Source: Hydnum rufescens UP504
Taxonomy: Eukaryota; Basidiomycota; Agaricomycetes; Cantharellales; Hydnaceae
Assembly: GCA_014904985.1 (NCBI GenBank)
Contig: MU128948.1
Span: 258,770 to 322,769 of the forward strand
DNA: 64,000 nucleotides
Reading direction: 5' to 3'
This document shows positions 21,955 to 32,997 of this stretch, piece after piece. The number at the start of each line of letters is the position of its first letter. Within the stretch, counting starts at the first letter, position 1. Under the pieces are notes generated by a model. The model was given only the letters and a program-made list of their open reading frames with translations. It ran no database searches and was not told the origin of the DNA. Made by a program: the position numbers and the translations under genes.

Positions 21955-23070
21955 AACAGATGAATTAAATGTCCATCCAGTCCTTAATTTTCAAAGTGTT
22001 CATTCATTGGAGAAACAGTCCAAATTCAACATGTCTGAAATCCATCATTCCACATTGTTCCTTTGCCTTAATGGTGATGAATTGTGATTATGGAATGACA
22101 TGGACTATGCCTGGCCTTAGTTCTGGACCTGCAGATCTGTCACATGATTTAAAAAGGGGTTATGCCACTCTCAAGGAGTATTCATTAAATTTATTGGTCA
22201 GTTTTGATTAGATAGACTTGAAAAGGTAGCTCCCAGAGAGATACAAATTATACCTATCAAAAAATACCAAATACAAGCTGAACAGATGAAAAATGCAGTC
22301 TCTGTAACATTATCTCTTCATGGTTCATACTCTGAAGGAGTAGTTTTTGATCTTTGAAGTTAATTCTTATCTGATTTGCTCTCAACAATAACTCCCCAGA
22401 AGCTGTTGAAAATGCACATCAAATAGTACCAAGTGAAATACAATTTGCCATTTTTCACAAGACAATCCCCTTCTCAAGACTCCCCTTCTCCCCCACCAAC
22501 ACAAATGACAAATTGGCTCTGGCCACCTTATATCTGATGTAAAGGACACTGAGGGCAGCATATTCCACCATTCCTGAAGGGAATACGTTTAGTTGGAAGG
22601 AAGGAAATGCCTTGTAATGACTTATTTCCTTGATTTCACATGATTTTTGAATATCTCTACCAGTTTTGAGGCTTTCAGCTTTATTTCTTTTTCATTATGT
22701 TTCCCTAATATCTGCTTTTCTTCAGGAATTTTGAATTGTGGTCTGGAATGTATATAAAGGGGAGGGAGCATGTAAATAGTTGGGTTTTCCCCTAGGTCAG
22801 TTTGAGGCACTGAAGTATTGCCACTGTCTGGAGGAGATTTCCACCTGTCAAGACTGTGTACAGCCACATTTAGACTGAATAATCAAGAGAACAACCTCAG
22901 GGTGTGGCCTTGACATCTTTATCCATGACACTGATTCATTCCCTTGAGCAACCACTGTTCATTGGAATTTCCTACTATCCAAAAAAGACCTTCCTTCTCT
23001 CAGACCTTAATATTCAAATTGTCCCTGTAGCTCCCTTCGTTTTTCTTCAACTCAATGACATGGACAGTGG
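21955..23070 (+). repeat. Decayed, end-trimmed family B LTR
   Basis: Collinear with 15230-16400: GGTCAGTTTTGATTAGATAG here corresponds to the CpG-bearing CATCAGTTTTGATCGTATCG there. Both termini are unclear. It lies between copia-A GAG-pre-integrase and the integrase core. It is an old copy with almost all CpGs turned to TG or CA. Confidence 0.7.
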
Positions 23071-23709
23071 TAGGATTGGTTGATTTCCATCCTGCTTACA
23101 GCAGTACTAGCAGCCACATTGGCATGCTCAACTTTGTATAGGCCATTACTGCCTACTGGAATTTCCCCAATAATCACACCCTTGAGATTTTTTATTTTAC
23201 ATGAGGTTCTGTCAAATAGGACCCTGTGACCTGCTTTCATAATCCAATTAATTGAGATGACAGTGAGTCCCATTTCTGGGGTATGTAGGGCATCATGTAA
23301 TATGACCAGGGTGAATTTTCCACCATTTGGCACTTGTATTTTTGAATCACCAGTGCCAATAGCATAGAATATCTGTTTGTCAGCTGTGGTAATTGGGTGA
23401 GGGTCAATAGAGCAATAATTAATAAATTGCTCTTTGTATGGGAACATATGCCTTGCTGCCCCTGAGTCATATAATTCAGTGTAGATGGGGGAATTTATCT
23501 GGGTATTTATCATGGCCATGGTACTCATCTCTGGCCTTGTGGCCTCAATTACAGCCCATGCTTCAATGTTGGTATGCTCTGTGGCTGTGGCTGTGATTTC
23601 CTTCACACCTGCCCTGGGGCTTGTGGACCACTGTGGCCCCTGCCCCTCCTTTTCTCCCCCTTTCACCCAACAGTCTGCTGTATAATGCCCTTTCCTGTGG
23701 CAATTATCA
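23071..23709 (-). pseudogene. copia-A zinc knuckle, protease and GAG-pre-integrase start
   Basis: Minus strand. Second half of the zinc knuckle NCHRKGHYTADCW (about 23700-23662), an acidic/Ser-rich spacer, then the aspartic protease motif LYDSGAARHMFPYKEQF, the ADKQIFYAIGTGD segment and HDALHTPEMGLTVIS, a pattern typical of copia polyproteins. The first zinc knuckle Cys is separated from the rest by the foldback insertion at 23710-24398. Confidence 0.88.
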
Positions 23710-24398
23710 CTATTTTGGAAATAGTTGGCCAAAATTGTTTCCAAAAAAAATTTGCCAAAAATGGCATGAAAACTGTAACACTCTTTATGCTGCCAATATA
23801 GACCCATTTGCTTCAAAAACAGATGCATTGGACTCATGTGATTGTGTTCTACCTTATGAGCCTAAGTACAAGTCATTCTGGCCTGTTTTGCTGTTTTTGC
23901 TTGCTCAGGCCTGTAACCTCTCCACCATTCCCAATATGGCTCAGAATCCTTTCATTTTTGAATATGTTGTTCCTGTGGTCATAGTCTAGCAGAATCTACA
24001 ATCTCAGAATTTTAGGAATTTATTTCATATTTCAGTGAACTGAAATAGACTTATGGTGGGTGCTTCTACTTCACTGGAATATGAAATAAATTCCTAAAAT
24101 TCTGAGATTGTAGATTCTGCTAGACTATGACCACAGGAACAACATATTCAAAAATGAAAGGATTCTGAGCCATATTGGGAACAGTGGAGAGGTTACAGGC
24201 CTGAGCAAGCAAAAACAGCAAAACAAGCCAGAATTACTTGTACTTAGGCTCATAAGGTAGAACACAATCACATGAGCCCAATGCATCTGTTTTTGAAGCA
24301 AATGGGTCTATATTGGCAGCATAAAGAGTGTTACAGTTTTCATGCCATTTTTGGCAAAATTTTTTGGAAACAATTTTGGCCAACTATTTCCGAAATAG
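23710..24398. mobile_element. Foldback MITE (689 bp) in copia-A gag
   Basis: Ends CTATTTTGGAAATAGTTGGC and its near-complement, with near-perfect arms of about 340 bp meeting near 24055. The insertion falls between Cys codons of the zinc knuckle (ECF on one side, NCHRKGH on the other). Flanks GGCAATTA and AGCAATAA are only partly alike, so the superfamily is unsure. The arms are still nearly identical, so it is younger than its host. Confidence 0.85.
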
Positions 24399-25085
24399 CA
24401 ATAAAGCACTCAATATTCTTTCCACCCTCTGGCCATTAGAGTAGAGGCCTCTTTGTTATTATTACATTTCCCTTTTCCTTTCTTTAGGGATCATCAGTTG
24501 TACTTGTCCATCACAAGTCAAATTACTTGGGTGGGGGTAATGGACTTGCTGCTGAGATCTGCTGTGGCCATAATTGAATTTATTGAATTGTTGTATGAAT
24601 CAGGGAGTGATCCCAACAACATATTCTTCATCTGTAATTGTGGCCCCCATGGCTGCCAATTGTTCTTATAGATCTGCAAGTTTATTGAAATGCACACCGA
24701 CATCATTGTCTGCACCACAGCATGTATTTTGTAATCATTTATGTAAGTCAACCAAAATTGATTTAGATATCCCTTCATATATGGCCCAAAGCTGATCCCA
24801 AACTTCCTTTGCCTTCAATCCAGCCTTAATCTGGCCAAATACCACATCTGGGACCAAGCCTGCCACTAATTGTTTTACCATGGCCTTGTCCCTTTTCCAT
24901 CTTGCTTCTGTCATAAGCCTGTCAACTGTACTGGCCCTGGAACAATCTGATCTAATCATGTCATTTGTAAGGTGCTTGAGTAGCCCCTTAGCATCCAGAG
25001 CCCACATAATTTGGTCACTGTATGTGACCCAGTTGGCCCCATCTGCCACTAATTTCATTATCCTGATCTTGAATTCATTGCTCAT
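24399..25085 (-). pseudogene. copia-A gag
   Basis: Minus strand start MSNEFKIRIMKLVADGANWVTYSDQIMWALDAKGLLKHL (25085 down), then WDQLWAIYEG, a stop after LVDLHK, QLAAMGATITDEEYV and further degenerate UBN2-like gag sequence. It begins 67 bp after the PBS. The same gag family is present in copia-2 at 42981. Confidence 0.87.
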
Positions 25086-25151
25086 GGCTGTAAGGTGTTA
25101 CAGGTAGTGTCAAGGATGTAGGGGTAACTGTATTTTATTATGAGAGGAGTG

Positions 25152-25165
25152 ATGGTCCCATAACC
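25152..25165 (-). promoter_or_regulatory. Primer binding site of copia-A
   Basis: Minus strand GGTTATGGGACCAT directly inside the 5' LTR. It resembles the Drosophila copia site (GGTTATGGGCCCAG), which pairs with a half-molecule of initiator Met tRNA. Confidence 0.8.
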
Positions 25166-25476
25166 TTGTGAAAGGTTATGGATGAAAAATAGTATTTCCC
25201 CTGATGACTAAGCAGATGTGAGCAAATTCAATAGACTGGAGAGCCCTAGTTGCTTGAGTGAAATAGCAGGAAGGATGTTATTAGAAAGTCCTTAGATTTG
25301 TTGGAAAGCTCAAGCTCACCCTTTTATACTATGTATGAGATATTAAAGAAAATACAAGAGAGCAGTAGAATGTTCAGGTGCCATTGGGACCAACCAGAAA
25401 TGTCAGGATCAAATTGACATTTGCTTCTGCCTGTGGACTTACCCATCAGAGTATCATTCTTTGTCAACTCTATCAT

Positions 25477-25620
25477 ATGGTGCCTACTTCTTCAAATGCT
25501 CTTGTCTCCTCTCTCCCTCAATTCAGTAAGGGGGTTATTGTCATCCTTGCCATTATTGGCATTTCTCTTATTATTGCCCTCATTCTATTGGGCCTTGATC
25601 AGTGGCTATGGGCTGGGTAG
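25477..25620 (+). CDS. Possible small membrane ORF inside solo LTR D
   Basis: 47 codons from ATG 25477 (MVPTSSNALVSSLPQFSKG), then one strong hydrophobic helix of about 22 residues (VIVILAIIGISLIIALILLG) and DQWLWAG. Overlapping frames continue into Pro-rich sequence (PPVPEPTPPVPIPTP, about 25710-25770). Not a recognised family; no known need for a protein in an LTR. It may be chance or a captured fragment. Confidence 0.2.
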   Translation: MVPTSSNALVSSLPQFSKGVIVILAIIGISLIIALILLGLDQWLWAG

Positions 25621-26084
25621 TCAACTGGTGGCAGCATTGGTGCCCTTTTCAGCACCTGTCATTCCCTCATTCCCCATGTGAGTCCATGCAGTTGCCAATC
25701 CAGACTCCTCCTCCTCCTCCTACTCTTCCCCCAGTCCCTGAACCCACACCACCTGTCCCAATCCCTACTCCCTTGGCATCACTACAGTCCTTCAACTCCT
25801 TTGACACCTTTGGAGTACCCAGGCATACACTTCCTTGGAAGTATATACACTAAAGGGGATGCATAAGGAAGTTAGGGCATAGCCATGTGGAGGTGTGCAC
25901 AGGATTCATAACATGGCTGTGTCAGCTTAGTGAGACTTAGTGATGGTGGCTGTGGAGGCTGTGGTGGCTGTGTGCAGGAAGTAGTACTTATAGCCCTTTG
26001 CAGTTGGGGGATCACCAGTTTTGATCTCTCAGGATTCCCACTGCAATAGGTATGAGACTTGTGTGTCCCTTGTTGTGTGGTGTA

Positions 26085-26202
26085 CATCAGGAAACTTGAC
26101 CAGAGGTTTGGCAGGTTTTTGGTGGTTTTTTGAGGTCCAGAGCATCCAGACCTCAAAAAACCAGCTAAAACCAACCAAACCTCTTGGTTGAGTTTGCTGA
26201 TG
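26085..26202. mobile_element. 118 bp TA-flanked foldback MITE
   Basis: CATCAGGAAACTTGACCAG... pairs with ...TTGGTTGAGTTTGCTGATG and is bounded by TA on both sides (26083-26084, 26203-26204), like Tc1/mariner-type MITEs. The centre is GAGGTC-CAGAGCATCCA-GACCTC. Confidence 0.7.
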
Positions 26203-26489
26203 TATACTCAGGATTCCCACTGTGATAGAGTGTGGTTAATTAATCTCTTTCCTCTTTCTGTTTGTGGCTTCAATGGAAGTGTTGCCCTGACAAGAAAAGT
26301 ATAGAAGATTCTCTTAGGTATATTATTGCCATAAGAGGGGGGTTTAGGGGAGTCATGCTAGGTCCACCATTAAGCCCAAATAGGGGGTGTTGACTTTTTG
26401 GGATGATTACATAATCAATACTTATTTTTTATTCCAACATGGATAGCCCAACCCCCTATGCTTCCACCCCAGCATCTATGACAGCTGAG

Positions 26490-27199
26490 TATGGTTGCCA
26501 AAGTCAGGTTCAGGTCAGGTTTTGCCCCATTTGGGCAAAGCCTGAACTTAACCAAAACCTGAATCTCCTCAATTGGCAAAACCTGAACCTAACCTGAAGA
26601 AAACCTATCTTAGGTTAGGTTCAGGTCAGGTTCAGGTTTAACCCAGGTTCAAACCCGAAATCATGAGCCCCTTCAGACATGAGAAATATCTGAGCTGAAC
26701 ACTGATTTTAATCATAATCCAGAATGAGTCATCAATTCTGGCAAGTTCCAGAGTTATGTAAGCAGGGTCCTTGGTGGAGAAATAGGTTACTTTGAACTGA
26801 AGTTAAACATAAAACCTCATGCAAAGTTTATATTGACTATACATAATCTATACATAGACTATGTATAGTCAATATAAACTTTGCATGAGGTTTTATGTTT
26901 AACTTCAGTTCAAAGTAGCCTATTTCTCCACCAAGGGACCTGCTTACTCTGGAACTTGCCAGAATTGATGACTCATTCTGGATTATGGTTAAAATCAGTG
27001 TTCAGCTCAGATATTTCTCATGTCTGAAGGGGCTCGTGATTTCAAGTTTGAGTTTAAACCTGAACTGGACCTGAACCTGAAAACATGGGGGCCCAAAACC
27101 TGAAATCACCCATGAGGGCAAAACCTGAACCTGACCACAGGTCAGGTTCAGGTTTGAACTCAGGTTTCCAGAGTTTGTAACCTGACTTCAGCAACCATA
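26490..27199. mobile_element. hAT-like foldback element (710 bp)
   Basis: TATGGTTGCC...GCAACCATA with an 8 bp TSD CAGCTGAG (26482-26489) and CACCTGAG (27200-27207), one mismatch. The outer part is built of short CAGGTTCAGGT-type repeats; the inner 340 bp arms are near-perfect and meet near 26855. A 153 bp relative lies at 46697-46849. Confidence 0.85.
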
Positions 27200-27229
27200 C
27201 ACCTGAGCAGGTTTCTTGTGGTTTTATAC

Positions 27230-28440
27230 TCTTCTCTCCTCCTTGACTCCACTGGGCAGAAGGAGATCCTGGTTCTCCCTCATGATGTTGGAACTCAGTG
27301 ACTATGGCTCCAGCCTGCCATGGAGGCTCAAAACAAGGCAATGGAGGGAACAAGACAGGAATACTGGGATCATGCCTGTGATAAATGCTGTATTTTGCTA
27401 GAGAATAATGGGGAAATGTGTAAATTTACTTTGCCATCATAGTCTGCTTCAACTTCACACTGAAATATCTATTACTATAGGGAAAATTCAAGTGGTGTCT
27501 CTGTAGGACATTGTCACTGTGCTGCAGAGCTGCACTGCCAAAAACCTCTTCATGTATTCTGCATCAACCATGCACACTACAACAAGATTTGCCAAGTATG
27601 TGGATGCTCTGCCACCTGTGAACCTGGATCTCAGACTTGTGCAGATTCTGGCCATCAGGTGATGGAATCCAATTTTGTGGCCTGAGGGAAGGCTGTGTCC
27701 CAATTGCACCATTGACTCAAGCAAGCTGGTGTCCATATTCCCAGTGACAGTATGGCAGATGCCTCAGGTGACCCAGACTTCATTCTGGTTGAGTCCAATG
27801 AACTGGATGAAGAGAGGCCACTCCATGATGGGGAGTCTGAATTTGGTAACCAGACCCTGTGAGCCACATTTGGGCATCACTGCACCTATAATGAAAAAAT
27901 TCTAGTTTGGCCTCATGGTGTTATATTATTATCCCATGTGACATTCTATGGTGCAGAGGAAATTCACCAGTGAAGGTATTTCTCAGGGGTGGATGTCCTC
28001 TTTGGGCTTGTGTGCTAGTGGGATTCTCTGTAACTGTTCTGTGAGTGGACATTCCCAACAGCACTATCTATGCCAGAGTACCTCTTCTTTGATGATGCAT
28101 ACCACCTACATTGCCTCATCCAGGATGATTCTCACTCAGCCTATACACCAACCCCAACAGATGTCTTCAACCATGATCAGAAACATTGCCCAGGGATACT
28201 TACTGTTGACAAACTGTTAACCCTGCAGGCTTCCCTGAGCTGATATTTCCTAATGGCAAATGACACTTCAATACATCTGATGGGGAACAGACACATGCAT
28301 GGATTGGAGGATTCCATGCAATTGTGTGTCAGATGGAAGTTGCATATCATAACTTTTCCAGGATGAAATGATCATGAGTGGAATCAGTTCATGTTTGAGG
28401 AGTGGGAGAGGAAGGGCCACAATCCTTGGAAAATGAACTG
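27230..28440 (+). pseudogene. KDZ (Kyakuja-Dileera-Zisupton) transposase-type pseudogene
   Basis: Reading across frames gives the cysteine cluster typical of KDZ-associated proteins: ACDKCCILLEN, GHCHCAAELHCQKPLHVFC, NHAHYNKICQVCGC, CEPGSQTC. Then come WPHGVILLSHVTFYGAEEIH, YLFFDDAYHLHC, PAGFPELIFPNGK and GEQTHAWIGGFHAIVCQMEV, and a C-terminal FEEWERKGHNPW. These correspond to the conserved D-A-C-H, CNP and EQ-N-W-G-FH blocks of the family. At least six stops or shifts and no CpG. The 5' part is cut by the hAT-like foldback. Dead copy. Confidence 0.75.
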
Positions 28441-28689
28441 TAGTGCCCTCCTGTAATACTTATGTTAATGAACACTCCTTCATATGGTCTGGGGCTGTCA
28501 AGGCTACACTGAGCCAAGAGTGCTGGACAAATATAAACATGGATAAATATGCTGAGTCCATCTGAGTATAGTATACAGTAGTGTGCATTATCCCTTATGT
28601 CTTTCTGTAATATAGCACCTAGATTATCTGTGTACCCCACTATTTCACTCTATTCCCTATTTTGTAGACTTATGTAATTACAATAGCCC
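28441..28689. other. Unassigned spacer
   Basis: About 250 bp of CpG-free sequence after the KDZ pseudogene. Nothing recognised. Confidence 0.4.
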
Positions 28690-31310
28690 AGATAAAGGAA
28701 GGTCTTTTAGGATGAGGATAGACTGCTGTAAGTAACAGATCCCTAAGCAATAAAATTAAAAAACAAAACTTGTCACAAAACTGCACCCCAAGACTCCCCT
28801 TGAGACCTTATTCAAAGTGCAGCAACAGTAGTGTTGTCAAGTGGGGTTCACCTAGAACCAGCAACAGTACTTCAGTGCTTGAAAGAGGGAGGGGAAAGAC
28901 AATCAAATTTTGTGCTCCCTGGACTTAATACACATTTCTGATAAAACAAAAAAAGCATGGACAAAAAGGAATGAAGTCAAAAGCTTCAAAATACAGGAAT
29001 ATTCATTTTTAAGTGGAAATTTGTTGTTTAATGAAGGCACAAGTTATACCAGGCTTGTGTGAGATCACATGGACCACATCCATTTCTTCTGTTGCCCCAT
29101 GAGATGTGCTGTGCAGATAGCCTCACATGAAGGGGATCTGCCTCCTGACTCAGTTGTACCTGGGGTGGCAGAGCCAGGTCACCACTACAAAATGTCAACC
29201 CCACAGGGATATAAAGTGTGAGTTGTCCTTTCTTTTTCCCTTTTTTTTTCTGCATCTTTCCCTGTGTAGCCACCCACCACTAACCCCTACTCACCTCCAT
29301 GCTGGTCTCCCTCTGTTCACCAACTTATTTCTTCACACACTTATTTTTTTTAGTACTCTGTGCAAAGTGTAATCATGGTTGGGATTTATAATGGTTTTCC
29401 CAGGGGTTGCCAGGTTTTATTTATAAATCCAGATCAAGTGCAACTGAACCCTTGTTGGAGGGCAATATTTCCTAAAATATCCATGTGCTGCATCTGATCC
29501 TTCAAACACACAAGATGGAACTAATGCATACTGAGGCCACTTCTCCTTTCCTACTGAAAATATTTCCTTGAGGAATAGTTGGACTACTATTCCAGAATGT
29601 ACCCTTTGTCAGATATGGGATGGCTACAGCATAAATGTTATTAATAATTGGTGATGGAGGATTACTGAGGATCTGAAACAAGGGGAAACTTGAATGTAGA
29701 AAGTGGAGTTCTTTCCATTCATTCCCTACCTTATATAATTTGAGTGTATTTTTAACAGCTTTCTGCATGTGGTTATCACAAACAAAATGCATATGAAACA
29801 TCTGAGAAAACTGAAAAATACTCCTTGAGACTGTGAAATTTGTGGTGAAACTGCTCTGGGGGATGCAGTTCTCCTCCATTGTTGGAGGGATAAATCCCTA
29901 TTGCATTAAATCCTCATCTGAAGGCATTTTCCCTCAGTCTGCACTTTAATCACCAGTCATTCACTTGTTTGAGAGGCAGCCTGAATTCCCTACATCCAAA
30001 AAACATGAATCTGTTGTATTCCTACACCCTGTCCATGACACAATTGATTGTCCATGTATGGCACTCTTCAACAGGCCACACCATAATGTAACATCATAAA
30101 GTCCAATTATCCTGGACATGGCAATTCAACTTGCCACTTTGATTCAAGGGCAGCTCTATGAATTTTAATTATGTAATCCAGCCTGGGCCTTGATTCAACT
30201 CATGGACTGGTCACACGGTTGAATAGGGATCAAATGTAGCACTCTGAGTGAGTAAACATTGAGTTTCTCTGTCAGTTTTTATTTGATTGACTTGAAAAGA
30301 TAGTGCTCTAAAATATATGATCAATACCCATGTAACAGTACCAAATAAGGGTTGAACAGATAGAAACTGTGACCTCTACATCAATTTCACTGATAGCCCC
30401 ACATTCTGATGGAGTATTTTATGGTTTTCTCTGTCATTTTCATGTCCAAGTTGCTCATGTAAACTATGCCCAGAAAGATGTTGAAAATGTGCATTGAATG
30501 ATACCTGAAGCAAAATGAATGGTCATGAACTCCATTTTCTACATTCCAACATCCCCCATGACTCAGCCCAGCTCCACCCCCCTTTTCTAGTTGAGAAAGG
30601 TGATTTAATTTTGTCTGCCTTATGTGTGGTGATGGGAATGTCTAGGAAGCCTTGGTCCATTATTCCTTAAGGGAATCTGTCCATTGGAAAGGGGGGAATA
30701 GCTTTAAAATGTCATTTCCCCTGTTTCCACTTGATGGTTGAATATCTCTTTCAGTTTTGCATATTTTAACTTTATTTCTGTTTCTATGGACACCCCTTAT
30801 CCCTGCTTTCCAGCTGGCTCTTTTATTTGTCACCAAGAATGCATATTAAGTGCACCAAGTACAAATTTGGATTGTCTTTTCCTTCATCCCAGTTTGAAGC
30901 ACTGAAGCATTTCTGTTGGACCCAGGGTGATTTCCCACTTAAAAAACACTACTAAAACTATGCTTTATCTAAGGCCTCAAGGAGAGAATCTTAGCATGTT
31001 GTACTCTGACAAGAAATTCCCCTTTATCTATTGCTTGAGCAACACCTGGTTACAGCAATTCACCCCCTACTGAAAAGACCTTGCTCCATATGAACCTGGA
31101 TATTTGGATTGAATCCATGATCCCCATCCCTCATCCTCATCTCTATATTGTGGACTGTAACAGAATTATCTCACTAAATCCTGCTTACACTGTTTAATTC
31201 ATACTTTGTATCATTTGATAGGTATGAATCATAGGATTCTGTGTGTTATTGTTCTGAGTTGGTTGAATCACAACTGACAGAAATTTAATGAATACACCCT
31301 TGGAGTACTG
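28690..31310 (-). repeat. Outer family B LTR (minus), carrying two insertions
   Basis: Pieces at about 28690-29000, 29490-29879 and 31190-31310 match the reverse complement of family B (for example CTTGAGACC...CAAAGTG...CAGCAAC, as at 41256). Roughly 29010-29480 is unrelated (it includes a pyrimidine run near 29230), and 29880-31189 is a second B LTR in the other orientation. Confidence 0.6.
29880..31189 (+). repeat. Inner family B solo LTR (1.31 kb)
   Basis: TGTTGGAGGG...GCTTACA inserted in the reversed B copy. Flanks CCAT (29876-29879) and CTGT (31190-31193) fit a 4 bp CCGT duplication that lost its CpG differently on each side. Confidence 0.72.
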
Positions 31311-31937
31311 AAGTCAGAAACACAGTTCCCCCTGAGGGGGAACATATCTACTGGGCTCTCCCTCATAACCCATGTGAGTCTCCATCCCCATTATAAGCAA
31401 TTCACTCACTGGACACTAAGGAGAATAGTATCTGTTATAAATCATATGGTATTGCTAAGGCCATTACATAACTTGTAAATTTTATTTGTCTGAATACATA
31501 TTGGAGTAGTCCCTTCAATCCCCTGTTACTGGGTATGACACAATGGGGAGCTGAGGTCCTTGAAAAATCCCATTACACATATGGTTTTTGACAAAGTACT
31601 CATGTGCCCTTGGTCCTTGGTCCCATAATGATTCCCAGCAATACTGGTTATTTGGACTGGGGTAACTGTAACCATGGCTTGAGCCAGTCCCTCAAAACTT
31701 GGATGTATCCAAATACCACAATGAGGCAAGAAAAACCCTTGGATCAATGTGCAACTAAACCTCTGTGTGCTGTGTACACAACTTGTTGCAAAGCTTTGTG
31801 CACAAAAGTTTAAACTTAGTTCTCTGGATCATGCCCATGCAAATCAAAAATTAGTTATTTACTCTTGTTCAGGATGTGTTCCTTTGCTCCTGACCACCCC
31901 ATATGCTTAAGATCACAACACATGTGCTTACATAGAT
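31311..31937. other. Unassigned decayed repeat DNA
   Basis: About 630 bp without CpG, with scattered short ORFs and no recognisable product. Confidence 0.4.
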
Positions 31938-32685
31938 GTGGCTGTCAAAAATCATACACCTATGATCCAGTCAACTCTGAAACACTATAATGAGAAGATT
32001 CAGCAGCTTCTTGCCATGAGAGGGAAGAATGGCATTCCAAATGATGCTTACATCCCCCCTAAGATTGAGCCTGATGGTCTCCCAAAGATGGATGTTAATT
32101 GGCCAGTCTGGCAAGATGCCAATATTGCTGATTTCCCCCGTGGGAATGTGCCTTGTTGGCTGGCAGATGAGTCAGTGTGCACTAATATCTGTGTGGTGCA
32201 AGAAATAATCAACTGCAAGACCTCCTCTGATGTTGGGCAGAATATTTGAATTTGTGTGCTTGGTTCAATGCTGAATTTAAGGTGACAACAAAGGCCTTTG
32301 ATGTCTTGTCATGTGTGTATCAGTCTTTGTTTCGGGCTACGATGTGGTACTCAAAATTGACTCAGATCTAGATGTCAAGTACTTCCTATTGATCAAACTC
32401 CATTACCTTGATGATATAGGTCTGCAGTGGAAGGCTGATGCTGTTGCATTGCCAGCTGATGGTGGCCCAGAATGGGATGTGATGCTACAGCTGCCATTGT
32501 TATGAAAGGCTAGATCTTGCACCAAGACTGAAGATCTTGTGGAGTCAGTGATAATAGATGGTATGTCAGATAATGCAAGTTCTGATGATGATGACAGAGG
32601 GGAATTGGAGGAGGCACTGTCAGAGGTTGATGCCATGGTTTTGAATGCCCTTGATCATGCAGACACCTGGTTTCATGATGTATAA
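31938..32685 (+). pseudogene. Fragment of a KDZ/CxC-associated protein
   Basis: A 103-residue open stretch (31938-32249) with HYNEKIQQLLAMRGKNGIP, PPKIEPDGLPKMDVNWPVW and VPCWLADESV, then broken frames with KYFLLIKLHYLDDIGLQW and a Ser/Asp-rich end. The layout resembles the C-terminal half of large basidiomycete KDZ-associated proteins, with the PxK(x)DGLxKLDVD-W motif. The family call is from memory of such proteins and is tentative. Stops and shifts after 32249. Confidence 0.45.
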
Positions 32686-32689
32686 TTTT

Positions 32690-32988
32690 GTGGTTCTACT
32701 TTCTGTACTTTGGGTAGATATAAGAAGAATCTTTACTTCAGATTGAAGTCAGTTAGTGAATGAGAATTTGACCAAGCTCCTGACCAAGTGGTGCCCCAGA
32801 GACCCAAGGGAACCTAACTTTGATGGGGCCCCAATGGGCCAATAGGCCTAAGGATATTGGGGCCCAAATCAATCTACTGCATGTTTTTTAATATTGTTTT
32901 GGGGCCCCTAGGCCCATCCTGTGACACTTTTTTGGGCCCATCTTAGGTACTAAAGATGGCTGTCCAGGCTGAAAATATGTAGAACCAC
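32690..32988. mobile_element. Possible 299 bp TIR element
   Basis: Ends GTGGTTCTAC and GTAGAACCAC (10 bp inverted). Inside are several GGGGCCC and TGGGCC blocks. No clear target duplication. It lies between the KDZ fragment and the 3' end of the NLR-like gene. Confidence 0.35.
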
Positions 32989-32997
32989 TGGCATTAT

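Larger units (their letters stand above)
25401..26292 (+). repeat. Solo LTR D (892 bp) with embedded ORF and MITE
   Basis: TGTCAGGATC...GCCCTGACA with perfect TSD AGAAA (25396-25400 and 26293-26297). The termini match the gypsy-type LTRs, but the interior differs: a hydrophobic reading frame, a CTCCTCCTCCTCCTAC run and a foldback MITE. Confidence 0.88.
5631..26439 (-). mobile_element. copia-A: minus-strand Ty1/copia element expanded by nested insertions
   Basis: Outer element of the nest. It is flanked by TGGAT at 5626-5630 and 26440-26444. Read on the minus strand: right-hand 5' LTR (25166-26439), PBS (25152-25165), gag (25085 to about 24399), zinc knuckle/protease (23709-23071), integrase (21951-20740), RT and RNase H (18958-16940), polypurine tract (16925-16939), left-hand 3' LTR (16924-16626 plus 5708-5631). 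Every gap between these pieces is another insertion. Stops and frameshifts are frequent and CpG is almost absent, so the element is old and dead. Confidence 0.88.
25166..26439 (-). repeat. copia-A 5' LTR, split by a solo LTR
   Basis: Pieces 25166-25400 and 26293-26439. It matches the left LTR and includes the intact target of the solo gypsy LTR. Ends TTATTCCAACA before the TSD TGGAT. Confidence 0.88.
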
